In this document: piece after piece, positions 1-6,450 of the stretch
How the letters are laid out: each line of letters opens with the position of its first letter
How positions within the stretch are numbered: the stretch's first letter is position 1
Assembly (NCBI GenBank): GCA_005879815.1
Contig: VBKA01000039.1
Location: forward strand, 1 to 9,798
Length of the DNA stretch: 9,798 nucleotides
Direction of reading: 5' to 3'
From: Chloroflexota bacterium
GTDB lineage: Bacteria > Chloroflexota > Limnocylindria > QHBO01
The notes under the pieces: generated by a model
Database searches by the model: none
What the model was told of the DNA's origin: nothing
What the model saw: only the letters and a program-made list of their open reading frames with translations
Program-made: the position numbers and the translations under genes

Positions 1-415
1 ACACGGCAGGCCCGGCGAGCTGGACCGCTGGAGCGCGACCGCGCAAGATCCAGAAGGCGAGGGCTCCGACACCCGCCAGCAGCACCGCCGCCGGCAGCAG
101 CCACGCGATGAGAGCGGTGGGGCTGAGCAGGATCCACTCGCCGTATCGGTCCACGAAGCCTTGCCGGACCTGGTCTGGCGAGCGTCCAGCGCTCAGCTGT
201 GCGTCGATCTCCCGCCGGATCTCCCCCGCCGAAGTCGAGCTCGAGTCCGCGACCGACAGGCCCTGGCAGTCCGGGCAGCGCAGGTCTGCCGCGATTTGGC
301 GGGCGAGCTCCGCGCGGCTGGCTGGGATGGCCGGACGCAGGACCATGACCGCCACCAGCCCGCCCAGCGCCAGGAGCGCGGCGAGCGCAACCGGGAAGGC
401 GTACATCCGCATCAT
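1..415 (-). CDS. ccmH: Cytochrome c maturation protein CcmH, 3' end outside window
   Basis: CcmH is the membrane-anchored thiol oxidoreductase that, with CcmG, keeps apocytochrome c CXXCH cysteines reduced for heme ligation outside the cytoplasmic membrane. The visible 138 residues have an N-terminal membrane segment (about 6-26), then the family signature LRCPDCQGLSVADS with Cys47 and Cys50, then a helical stretch and the motif RYGEWILL near residues 89-96. A second membrane segment follows (about 97-124). This is the standard CcmH layout. The start is the first of two adjacent ATGs; a GGTGAGGA ribosome-binding site lies just upstream and overlaps the ccmG stop. The frame stays open to the left edge, so the C-terminus is missing and a fused CcmI-like part cannot be excluded. 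It is the last visible gene of the ccm operon, 10 bases after ccmG. Family assignment is secure. Confidence 0.92.
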   Translation of the reverse strand, partial: MMRMYAFPVALAALLALGGLVAVMVLRPAIPASRAELARQIAADLRCPDCQGLSVADSSSTSAGEIRREIDAQLSAGRSPDQVRQGFVDRYGEWILLSPTALIAWLLPAAVLLAGVGALAFWILRGRAPAVQLAGPAV

Positions 416-425
416 CGGTCCATCC

Positions 426-974
426 TCACCCACCGCCGCCAACAGCCGCGCTCAGCAGGCGGCCCACCTGGTCGGTGATGACGGCCTGCGTGAGCGGCCC
501 GAACTGCTTGAAGCGCACGATTCCCTGGCCGTCGACGAGGTACGACTCGGGTGGACCAGTGACCCCGAAGTCCAAGGCCAGCCGCCCGTCCGGATCCAGC
601 AGCGTCGGCCAGCTCGGCTCGCCATATCGGGCTCCGAAGGTCCGCGCCCCCTGCGGCGTGTCCTGGTAGAGCACGCCCACGATCTGCAACGAGCTTCCGT
701 AGCGGCGCGCGGCATCGAGGAGCACCGCGTGCTCCTCCACGCAGGCGGGGATGCACCAGCTCGCCCAGAAGTTGACGAGGACCGGCCTCCCGCGGAGCTC
801 GGTCGACGTCACCGTGCGGCCATCCAGGGTGACCAGGCTGAAGGTCGGCACCGCCTTGCCAATGAGCCTCGACGGAATCGCTTGCGGGTCGCGCCCGAAG
901 CCGTGCAGCAGGAGCAGCACCAACGGGACGACGAGGATCGGCACGAGCAGCCAGCGGAGGGCCCGCACGCTCAT
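426..974 (-). CDS. ccmG: CcmG/DsbE thioredoxin-like thiol:disulfide oxidoreductase
   Basis: The 182-residue protein is a membrane-tethered thioredoxin-fold reductase that passes electrons to CcmH or apocytochrome c. An uncleaved hydrophobic anchor spans about residues 6-24. A TlpA/DsbE-type domain follows: GKAVPTFSL, the strand VLVNFWASW, the active-site cysteines, and the cis-proline loop GPPESYLVD (Pro142). The active site is odd. The family normally has a C-x-x-C pair, but here it reads WCIPACVEEH, with Cys74 and Cys78 separated by three residues. The extra codon is in frame and the rest of the domain is intact, so this is not a frameshift. The start ATG overlaps the ccmF stop as ATGA. Length, position between ccmF and ccmH, and the fold motifs make the assignment firm. 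Whether the wider spacing changes redox behaviour is unknown. Confidence 0.93.
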   Translation of the reverse strand: MSVRALRWLLVPILVVPLVLLLLHGFGRDPQAIPSRLIGKAVPTFSLVTLDGRTVTSTELRGRPVLVNFWASWCIPACVEEHAVLLDAARRYGSSLQIVGVLYQDTPQGARTFGARYGEPSWPTLLDPDGRLALDFGVTGPPESYLVDGQGIVRFKQFGPLTQAVITDQVGRLLSAAVGGGG

Positions 975-3025
975 GCCTTCTCGACCTGGACCGATGGCGC
1001 CGCCGAGTCCGGCATGGGCTCACGGATAGGAGGCATGATCGCCACAGGCCCCACGGCTACGGCTGCCGCCACCGGCACACGCCGTCGGTCAGGCCAGATA
1101 GCGAAGACGGCACCCACGCCCACCACGCCACCGCCCAGCCAGATCCAGACGACCAGCGGGTTGACGAGGGCATGCAGGGTGACCGTGCTGCTGGCGGGGT
1201 CGAAGCTCAGGAGCGTGACGTACAGGTCCTCGCCCAGGCTGGTCTGCACCGATGGGGTGGCGATGGGCGTGGTCGAGCTCGGGTAGTTGCGCAGCGCGGT
1301 GGCCAGCGTTCCCGACTGGCGCCCAGCGACGCTCACCTCAGCACGGGTTTCCATCACGCGAGGATCGTCGTGCAGCGGCTCCTGGACGAGCCGCTGGTAG
1401 GTGAGCGTGTAGCCACCGACCTGCATCGCCTGGCCCGGCCGCAGCGTGGCCGTCGCGTCCTGGCCCTGGGTGGCACTGATCGCGATGGCCACTGCCATGA
1501 CACAGATCCCGGCGTGCACGAGGTAGCCGCCATAACGGCGCCGATTTCTGGTGGCGAGCCGCCATGCGGCGAGCGCGGCGGGTTCGCCTCGCGTTCGTGC
1601 CCGCGACCGGGCGCCGCGAACGAGCTCGTCAGCCAGGATGGTGACGACGAAAAGGGCGAAGCCGATTGTCGCGAGCGGCGCGACACCGCGCATCCCCAGG
1701 GCAAGGCTGGCGACAACCCCTGCCACCCCGGTAATCACGGGCACCCCAAGCCGATCTCGCACGGATCCCCAGCTCGCGGCGCCCCACGGCAGGGCGGGAC
1801 CCACGCCCATCAGGAAGAGCAGGAGCAGGAAGAGCGGAGCGTTGACCCGGTCGTACCACGGGGCGCCGACGCTCACCGTGTCTCCGGAAAGAGCTTCAAC
1901 GGCCAGTGGGTAAAGCGTCCCGAACAGGACGGCGAAGGTGATGCCCAGGAAGAGGACGTTGTTCAGGAGGAAGGCGGATTCGCGGCTCACCGGCGCGGCG
2001 GGTCGTTCGCTGCCCACCAGGCCGGGCAAGCGCCAGATGAGCAGTCCCAGGGAACCGGTCAGCGCAATGGCGATGGCGGCCAGAAACCACGGACCAATCG
2101 CCGACTGGGTGAATGAATGGACGCTGGCGATGACGCCGGATCGAGTCAGGAATGTCCCCAGCAACGTCAGGCAGAAGGTCGCGATCACCAGGGCGGAGGT
2201 CCAGATCCGCAGCGCGCCGCGCCGCTCGGCGACCATCGAGGAGTGGATGAAGGCAGTCGCGGTTAGCCACGGCAGCAGCGCGGCGTTCTCAACCGGGTCC
2301 CAGGCCCAGTAGCCGCCCCATCCGAGCACCGCGTAGCTCCACCAGGCGCCTGCGGTGATGCCCAGCGTCAGGAAGATCCACGGAACCAGCGTCCACCTGC
2401 GCACGATCCCGAGCCACTCCTCGTCGGTTCGCCGTGTGATGAGCGCCGCGATGCCGAAGGCGAACGGCACCGCCAACCCCGTGTATCCCAGGTACAGGAG
2501 CGGCGGATGCAGTCCCATGAACGGGTGGTTCTGGAGCAGGGCGTTGGGCCCGGGACCCTCCGAGGCGACCGGCGTGACCCGCGTGAAGGGATTTCCCGGC
2601 CAGGTCATCACCGCAAAGAAGAAGGTGGATATCGAGGCGAGCGTCGCCCCGGCCCAGGGGACGAGCGCGCTATGGCGGCCACGGGTTCGCCAGATGACGA
2701 GGCTCGCCCAGCCAGTCAGCAGGAACGTCCAGAACAGGATCGAGCCCTCGAGGGCGGCCCACAGCGAGATGACGCTGAAGAAGGGAGGCGTGGTGGTGGC
2801 GTTGTTGCGCGCGACGTAGAGCACGCTGAAGTCGTGGGTGAGCAGCAGCACGACCATCGCCGCGGCAGCCAAGGCCGCCAGGCCGAAGCTCGCGTACACG
2901 GCACGGCGTGCGCTCGAGAGGAGGGCTGAGTCACGCCGTCGCGCGGCAAGGACGAAGGCCACCACCGCGTACACGCTCAACGCCAGCCCCGCGACAATCG
3001 CGGCATGGCCGAGATCGGGAAGCAT
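971..3025 (-). CDS. ccmF: Cytochrome c heme lyase subunit CcmF
   Basis: CcmF takes heme from holo-CcmE and ligates it to apocytochrome c together with CcmH. The 684-residue polytopic protein carries the tryptophan-rich WWD heme-handling segment at about 228-250, including WGGYWAWDPVENAALLPW. Conserved histidines are visible at His173 (GLHPPLLYLG), His261 (AFIHSS), His303 (SVHSF) and His504 (YLVHAG). From memory, these match the two periplasmic and two transmembrane heme-ligating histidines of E. coli CcmF, the first three at the same numbers. The frame is open a further 75 codons upstream, but that part is Arg/Gly-rich and overlaps ccmE, so the start is set at MLPDLGHAAI, 8 bases after the ccmE stop; its ribosome-binding site is weak. 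After the last membrane segment (about 624-644) there is a Pro/Ala-rich tail of about 40 residues. The stop overlaps the ccmG start. Identity is secure. Confidence 0.96.
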   Translation of the reverse strand: MLPDLGHAAIVAGLALSVYAVVAFVLAARRRDSALLSSARRAVYASFGLAALAAAAMVVLLLTHDFSVLYVARNNATTTPPFFSVISLWAALEGSILFWTFLLTGWASLVIWRTRGRHSALVPWAGATLASISTFFFAVMTWPGNPFTRVTPVASEGPGPNALLQNHPFMGLHPPLLYLGYTGLAVPFAFGIAALITRRTDEEWLGIVRRWTLVPWIFLTLGITAGAWWSYAVLGWGGYWAWDPVENAALLPWLTATAFIHSSMVAERRGALRIWTSALVIATFCLTLLGTFLTRSGVIASVHSFTQSAIGPWFLAAIAIALTGSLGLLIWRLPGLVGSERPAAPVSRESAFLLNNVLFLGITFAVLFGTLYPLAVEALSGDTVSVGAPWYDRVNAPLFLLLLFLMGVGPALPWGAASWGSVRDRLGVPVITGVAGVVASLALGMRGVAPLATIGFALFVVTILADELVRGARSRARTRGEPAALAAWRLATRNRRRYGGYLVHAGICVMAVAIAISATQGQDATATLRPGQAMQVGGYTLTYQRLVQEPLHDDPRVMETRAEVSVAGRQSGTLATALRNYPSSTTPIATPSVQTSLGEDLYVTLLSFDPASSTVTLHALVNPLVVWIWLGGGVVGVGAVFAIWPDRRRVPVAAAVAVGPVAIMPPIREPMPDSAAPSVQVEKA

Positions 3026-3033
3026 CGGTCCGG

Positions 3034-3492
3034 CTAGCTCCCGGGCTGGGCGACGTGGCTGGGCACCGCCCCGTTCGTGGGCGCCACGTAGTTCTCGTCG
3101 TGCTTGACCACGACCTGCGTGGCCTCGAAGCCATGGTTGACGCCCAGGCGACCCTCGACCACCGCTCCCGCGCCTTCCTTCAGGAGGGCGGGTGGGGCGA
3201 CGGAGGTGTGGACCTGGATGTCGGTCGTCCCGTCGGTGAGCGTGAACCACAGGTTCGTGTCCGGGCCGTGCTTGCTGCCCGGTTTGACGAGCCCTCCAAG
3301 ACGGACGGTCTCACCGAAGGCGGCCTCGCCCTTCGCCAGCAGCTCGGTGGGCGTGAGGTAGTAGACGAGCGCCTTGCCGACCTCACTGAAGGCGAGGTAG
3401 CCAATCACCGCGGCGATGATCGCGACCCCCATCAGCACAGCCCATGGGAACCGGCGCCTCGCCGGTCGAGGTAGCGGTCGGACCAAGGTCAT
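3034..3492 (-). CDS. ccmE: Periplasmic heme chaperone CcmE
   Basis: CcmE binds heme covalently on the outer face of the membrane and hands it to CcmF. The 152-residue protein has a basic N-terminus, one membrane anchor (about 17-35) and an OB-fold beta domain. Family landmarks include YYLTPTELLAKG near residues 44-55, RLGGLVKPGS, LWFTLTDG and VVEGRL. The heme-attachment motif HDENY is intact, with His131 and Tyr135, so this is the common His-type and not the Cys-type CcmE known from some archaea and sulfate reducers. A polar tail of 17 residues follows Tyr135. The ATG overlaps the stop of the small ccmD gene (ATGA), and ccmF begins 8 bases after its TAG stop. Assignment is secure. Confidence 0.96.
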   Translation of the reverse strand: MTLVRPLPRPARRRFPWAVLMGVAIIAAVIGYLAFSEVGKALVYYLTPTELLAKGEAAFGETVRLGGLVKPGSKHGPDTNLWFTLTDGTTDIQVHTSVAPPALLKEGAGAVVEGRLGVNHGFEATQVVVKHDENYVAPTNGAVPSHVAQPGS

Positions 3493-3620
3493 GCCCCGTT
3501 GTCGCCGGGTGGCCGGTGCTGACGCTCGCGGGCCAGGCGGAGCAGGAGAAGGGCGGCGTACGCGGCCAGTCCGCCCAGGATCACGCCGTAGCCGGCGATG
3601 ACGAATCCGACGTCACTCAC
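3489..3620 (-). CDS. ccmD: Small membrane protein CcmD
   Basis: CcmD is a very small membrane protein that stabilises the CcmA-B-C complex with CcmE so that holo-CcmE can be released. This 43-residue ORF has one hydrophobic segment (about 4-27) containing AGYGVILGG, followed by a basic tail with RLARERQHR. That is the usual CcmD pattern of a Tyr-containing helix and a cytoplasmic Arg-rich end. It starts with GTG in a GTGA overlap with the ccmC stop, with GAGG about 9 bases upstream. Its stop overlaps the ccmE start as ATGA. The same frame is open upstream to about 3947, but that longer reading is antisense-like Arg/Gly-rich sequence inside ccmC and would hide the true start. Position between ccmC and ccmE, size and topology support the call; sequence conservation in this family is low. 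Confidence 0.85.
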   Translation of the reverse strand: MSDVGFVIAGYGVILGGLAAYAALLLLRLARERQHRPPGDNGA

Positions 3621-4429
3621 TGGGTGGCCTCGGCCGGAGCCTTCGGCTGGGGAGTGCCGCCATCGTCGCTGGCCGGCAGGCCGGGCCTCGCCGCCGCAGC
3701 GGGCCTCGCCGCCACGCCGGGCCTCGCCGCCGCAGCGCTCGCCCTGCGAACGAGACCACCGCGAACCGCATCCTCCCGGGCAAGCTCCGCGCGGGCGAGC
3801 TGGTAGCGACGAATCAGCAACCAGGTCCAGGCCAGCGTGAAGGCGCCGAGCATGCCCACCAGGGCGAGCACGAATGGAAGCGGCGCCGACGGGTGGAGGA
3901 TCTTGTCGGGAGACAGGAACGTCGGAGGCTGGTGGAGGCCCCGCCACCAGATGACGCTGAAATGGACGATCGGGATGTCAACGGCCGCGACCAGGCCGAC
4001 CACCGCGGCCCTGGTTGCGCGGCGAGCGGGGTCGTCGGACAGCCGTCGAAGCAGGAGGTAGCCCACGTACAGCGCCAGGAGCAGGGCGGTAGTCGTCAGC
4101 CGCGGGTCTTCCCACTGCCAGAAGACACCCCACACCGGCCTCGCCCACATCATGCCGCCCCAGATCGCCAGCGCCGTGAAGAGGACCCCAATCTCGGCCG
4201 AAGCCACGGCCACCGCGTCGAAGCGCAGGTCGCGGCGGATGAGCCAGCCGATGCCTGCCAGGGCGGTGACGCCGAAGGAGAGATAGGCCAGCCAGGCCGA
4301 CGCGACGTGGGGGTACATGATCCGCTGCGCATCCCCCTGGTTGAGGTCGGCCGGGACGCCATAGAGGCCGAACAGGGCAGCCGCAATCACCGCCAGCAGC
4401 GCCGCGACACCCAGGATCCGGGTCTTCAT
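3617..4429 (-). CDS. ccmC: Heme-handling membrane protein CcmC
   Basis: CcmC presents heme to CcmE at the outer membrane face. The 270-residue protein has six hydrophobic segments and a WWD-type tryptophan-rich loop at about 99-109 (RPVWGVFWQWEDP). Two conserved histidines flank it: His41 in YPHVASAW and His166 in WWRGLHQPP. ATG at 4429 is preferred to the GTG one codon upstream, because GGAGGA (4433-4438) abuts the GTG but is better spaced for the ATG. The ATG shares one base with the ccmB stop (TGATG). The stop overlaps the ccmD GTG start. After the last membrane helix there is a C-terminal extension of about 60 residues, Ala/Arg/Pro-rich and partly built from three 18-bp tandem repeats, ending in an acidic/Pro-rich stretch. 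The core is a secure CcmC; the tail has no recognised function. Confidence 0.94.
   Translation of the reverse strand: MKTRILGVAALLAVIAAALFGLYGVPADLNQGDAQRIMYPHVASAWLAYLSFGVTALAGIGWLIRRDLRFDAVAVASAEIGVLFTALAIWGGMMWARPVWGVFWQWEDPRLTTTALLLALYVGYLLLRRLSDDPARRATRAAVVGLVAAVDIPIVHFSVIWWRGLHQPPTFLSPDKILHPSAPLPFVLALVGMLGAFTLAWTWLLIRRYQLARAELAREDAVRGGLVRRASAAAARPGVAARPAAAARPGLPASDDGGTPQPKAPAEATQ
3683..3736. repeat. Three 18-bp tandem repeats inside the ccmC 3' end
   Basis: On the plus strand the unit gggcctcgccgccgcagc occurs at 3683-3700 and again, identical, at 3719-3736. Between them (3701-3718) lies a copy that differs only in its last bases. Each unit is exactly six codons, so the array keeps the ccmC frame open and encodes an Ala-Arg-Pro-Gly-rich stretch in the cytoplasmic tail of CcmC. 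Such in-frame arrays can change copy number by slippage. Confidence 0.9.
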
Positions 4430-5118
4430 CACTCCTCCAGCAGGAACCCGTAGGTGCCTGCGCCGGCGATGAGCATGACCACGTCGAAGCCGGCCAGCAG
4501 TTCCAGCCAGGCCGGCAGCTCGCCAAGGGGATCGCCTGTGAGCGCCGCGGAGGTGGCCTTGACGGCCGCGAGCAGCAGGGGCGCGACGATCGGCAGCACC
4601 AGGAGCGGCAGCATCACCTCGCGTGCCCGCATGCGGACGGTGACCCCGGCATAGAAGGTCCCGACAGCGGCGAAGCCGATGGCTCCCAGCACGACGGTCA
4701 GTGACAAGACCGGCAGCGCCCGAACGATTTCCACCGCGAACAGGATCGCGACCAGCGGGACCAACAGCGCCCCCAGGACGAGCATGGCCAGGGCGCCTAT
4801 GGCCGCCTTGCCGGCGTAGATCGACCGCCGATCGACGGGATAGAGGGTCAGCTGTTCCAGTGCCCCGTCCTCGGTCTCCAGCTCATGAAAGCGCCCGACG
4901 CCGAGCAGGCCGGCGAACACCAGGCCGAGCCAGAGCAGGCCGGGGGCGGCATCCGCGAGGCGGCGTGGGTCAGGACCCAGGGCGAAACCGAACAGGAGCA
5001 GGACCACCGCGGCGAAGGTGAGGGTCGAGACGGCTGCCTGCTTGCCGCGCACCTCCGCGATCGCGTCCTTGCGCGCGATGGCCCAGGCAATGGTCGCGTT
5101 GCGGCGCAGCGCAGTCAT
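4429..5118 (-). CDS. ccmB: ABC transporter permease CcmB
   Basis: CcmB is the membrane subunit of the CcmAB ATPase that releases heme-loaded CcmE from CcmC. The 229-residue protein has six hydrophobic segments at about 28-47, 56-75, 103-128, 132-160, 166-188 and 207-227. The family landmark HELETEDGALEQL (about 78-90) corresponds to the DGxLEQL cytoplasmic motif of CcmB. The frame is open 60 codons further upstream, but that part lies within ccmA and is Arg/Gly-rich. The start MTALRRNATI is chosen because its ATG overlaps the ccmA stop (ATGA), has GAGGT about 7 bases upstream, and gives the usual length near 220 residues. The stop shares one base with the ccmC start. Assignment is secure. Confidence 0.93.
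   Translation of the reverse strand: MTALRRNATIAWAIARKDAIAEVRGKQAAVSTLTFAAVVLLLFGFALGPDPRRLADAAPGLLWLGLVFAGLLGVGRFHELETEDGALEQLTLYPVDRRSIYAGKAAIGALAMLVLGALLVPLVAILFAVEIVRALPVLSLTVVLGAIGFAAVGTFYAGVTVRMRAREVMLPLLVLPIVAPLLLAAVKATSAALTGDPLGELPAWLELLAGFDVVMLIAGAGTYGFLLEE
4433..4438 (-). promoter_or_regulatory. Strong ribosome-binding site deciding the ccmC start
   Basis: GGAGGA lies in the last codons of ccmB, directly next to an in-frame GTG (4432) and three bases before the ATG at 4429. The spacing makes the ATG the more likely initiator, although it is on the short side even there. Its position inside ccmB suggests coupled translation. Confidence 0.6.
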
Positions 5119-5930
5119 GGTGCGACCTCGATGACGCGACCAGCCGTGGGCTCGCGTTTCGGCGGTCGCGCGATCACACCCTCGCCGGACACCCGTGCGA
5201 TGACCCCGCCTTCCAGCTCCACGGTCGCATCCGCGCGCGCGGCGATGTGCTCGGTGGCATGGGAAGCCACGAGGGCGGTGACGCCGGACCGGTGCCATCG
5301 GTCCAGCAGGCGCTCCATCAGCTGAATGCCGTCTGCGTCCAGCGCAGCGAACGGCTCGTCCAGCAGCACCAGGCTGGGCCGTGCCAGGAGTACCCGTCCG
5401 AGGGCGAGGCGGCGGCGCATGCCGGCGGAGAAGCCCCGAACCCGAAGGGTGGCCATCTCGGTCAGCCCGATCTCGTCGAGCGCGTTGCGAATCCGCTGAT
5501 CCGAGCTACTGCGATCAAGGCCGAGCATCGTCGCCGCAAACGCGAGGTTTTCGCGAGCGGTCAGGTCGTCGTACAGGCCGGTTGCGTGTGAGAGGTAGGC
5601 GATGCGCGAGCGGACCAGCTCCGGATGCGTGGCCACGTCCAGCCCGTCCACCGCCGCCGACCCGAAGGAGGGGCGGATCGCCGTGGCCAGGATGCGCAGC
5701 AGGGTGGTCTTGCCTGCGCCGTTGGGGCCGACCAGCTGGACGCAGCGCCCCGCAGGGATGCTCAGGGTGACGCCGGCCAGCGCCGGGTTGCCGCCAAAGA
5801 GCCGGGCCAGCTCGTGGGTGGCGACCGCCGGTGGGAGCTCCTGGGGCGCGCCAACCGATCGGGGGGACGCGTAGATGGTCGTCTGCGGCATGCTCGCTGA
5901 AGCGGGCTCTCGGAGTGGGTGCTCCCGCAC
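5115..5930 (-). CDS. ccmA: ABC transporter ATP-binding protein CcmA
   Basis: CcmA is the cytoplasmic ATPase that drives release of holo-CcmE. The 271-residue reading has Walker A GPNGAGKTT (68-76), Walker B LVLLDEP (187-193), D-loop AALD and an H-loop His (VASHAT, His224). The signature is FSAGM (167-171) instead of LSGGQ, close to the LSAGQ type seen in CcmA. The Q-loop position reads SHATG, so the usual Gln is Ala. The ABC core begins near residue 36, leaving an N-terminal extension. The start is uncertain. GTG at 5930 has AAGGT six bases upstream, while ATG at 5891 (residue 14) lacks a clear ribosome-binding site but would fit if a -10 element overlaps the GTG. The stop overlaps the ccmB start. 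It is the first gene of the operon, transcribed away from the cupredoxin gene. The gene is certain, its 5' end is not. Confidence 0.92.
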   Translation of the reverse strand: MREHPLREPASASMPQTTIYASPRSVGAPQELPPAVATHELARLFGGNPALAGVTLSIPAGRCVQLVGPNGAGKTTLLRILATAIRPSFGSAAVDGLDVATHPELVRSRIAYLSHATGLYDDLTARENLAFAATMLGLDRSSSDQRIRNALDEIGLTEMATLRVRGFSAGMRRRLALGRVLLARPSLVLLDEPFAALDADGIQLMERLLDRWHRSGVTALVASHATEHIAARADATVELEGGVIARVSGEGVIARPPKREPTAGRVIEVAP

Positions 5931-5952
5931 TATGCGACCTTGCCGAAAGGTG

Positions 5953-5970
5953 CGTCAAATGAGCTTGACG
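5953..5970. promoter_or_regulatory. Inverted repeat in the ccmA/cupredoxin divergent region
   Basis: The sequence CGTCAA, six spacer bases, then TTGACG forms a perfect 6-bp inverted repeat. Each arm, read outward, is a -35-like TTGACG box: one faces ccmA (5958-5953) and one faces the cupredoxin gene (5965-5970). It could be a symmetrical operator or simply back-to-back -35 boxes. The minus-strand box has only a poor -10 candidate, GCATAG at 5935-5930, 17 bases on. The role is inferred. Confidence 0.45.
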
Positions 5971-5992
5971 TCTGAAACCACGCCCGTAGATG
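5965..5992 (+). promoter_or_regulatory. Possible promoter of the cupredoxin gene
   Basis: TTGACG (5965-5970) matches the sigma-70 -35 consensus at five of six positions. With a 16-base spacer it is followed by TAGATG (5987-5992), a weak -10. Transcription would start near 6000, leaving a leader of about 70 bases that contains a good ribosome-binding site. The -10 is poor, so this is tentative. Confidence 0.3.
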
Positions 5993-6057
5993 CTGCAGGT
6001 GCGAGGCCATTCGGCAACCTGCTGCAAAGGCTCGCCACCGCTCGCCAAGCGATCTCG

Positions 6058-6064
6058 AAAGGAG
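6058..6064 (+). promoter_or_regulatory. Ribosome-binding site setting the cupredoxin start
   Basis: AAAGGAG lies 8 bases before the ATG at 6073. The reading frame is open much further upstream, including an in-frame ATG at 5959, but only the 6073 start has this signal and gives a proper lipoprotein signal peptide. Confidence 0.75.
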
Positions 6065-6072
6065 CCAAACCG

Positions 6073-6450
6073 ATGCACGCGCACCGGAATCCGTCTTCGC
6101 GCCCCTCCATGTGGATAGCCGTCGCCGTTGGCCTGATCCTGGCGGCCTGCAGCGCGAACACAGGGTCAAGCGCAGCCGCCTCCGGCGGAACCGTCGTCAA
6201 GATCGTCGGGCTGGCCTACGACCCGACCTCACTGACCGTCAAAGCCGGCACGATGGTGACGTTCCAGAACAACGACACCGTGGATCACACGCTGACGAAC
6301 GGCAAGGACGGAAAGCCGGACGCCAATCCCCTCTTCGACAAGAACCTGCCCGTTGGGAAATCCGAGACCGTGACGTTCTCAACTGCCGGGACCTTCAACG
6401 TCACCTGCAAGATCCATTCGACCATGAACATGACGGTCACTGTCCAGTGA
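6073..6450 (+). CDS. Plastocyanin/azurin-like cupredoxin lipoprotein
   Basis: This 125-residue protein is a predicted type 1 blue-copper electron carrier held on the outer face of the membrane. Residues 1-26 form a lipoprotein signal peptide: basic start, hydrophobic core MWIAVAVGLI and lipobox LAAC with Cys26 as the lipidated residue. A Ser/Ala/Gly linker follows, then a beta-sandwich. The copper ligands are visible: His72 in VDHTLTNG, then Cys112, His115 and Met118 in TCKIHSTM, the C-x-x-H-x-x-M loop typical of small cupredoxins. No second domain is present. A strong AAAGGAG supports the start. The gene is divergent from ccmA and convergent with the following minus-strand gene, with 50 bases between stops. 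Proximity to the cytochrome c genes suggests a respiratory or copper-related electron-transfer role, but partners are unknown. The closest subfamily (plastocyanin, halocyanin, amicyanin-like) cannot be settled by eye. Confidence 0.88.
   Translation: MHAHRNPSSRPSMWIAVAVGLILAACSANTGSSAAASGGTVVKIVGLAYDPTSLTVKAGTMVTFQNNDTVDHTLTNGKDGKPDANPLFDKNLPVGKSETVTFSTAGTFNVTCKIHSTMNMTVTVQ

Noticed and set aside
108..1286. A 392-codon open frame on the plus strand across ccmG and the end of ccmF
   Set aside because: It is Arg/Pro/Ala-rich with no recognisable domain and lies opposite well-conserved ccm genes; open antisense frames are expected at this GC content.
1172..2116. A 314-codon plus-strand frame opposite ccmF
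   Set aside because: Composition is low-complexity Arg/Gly/Gln with no motif, and the opposite strand encodes the conserved CcmF core.
3026..3250. The 75-codon upstream extension of the ccmF frame
   Set aside because: It overlaps ccmE, is Arg/Gly/His-rich and has no membrane character; the hydrophobic CcmF N-terminus begins at MLPDLG.
6025..6052. Short direct repetition of CTCGCCA upstream of the cupredoxin gene
   Set aside because: Seven bases repeated twice is within chance expectation here and matches no known site.
5959..6072. An in-frame ATG at 5959 that would extend the cupredoxin by 38 residues
   Set aside because: It would bury the lipoprotein signal peptide, and the strong AAAGGAG lies before the ATG at 6073.
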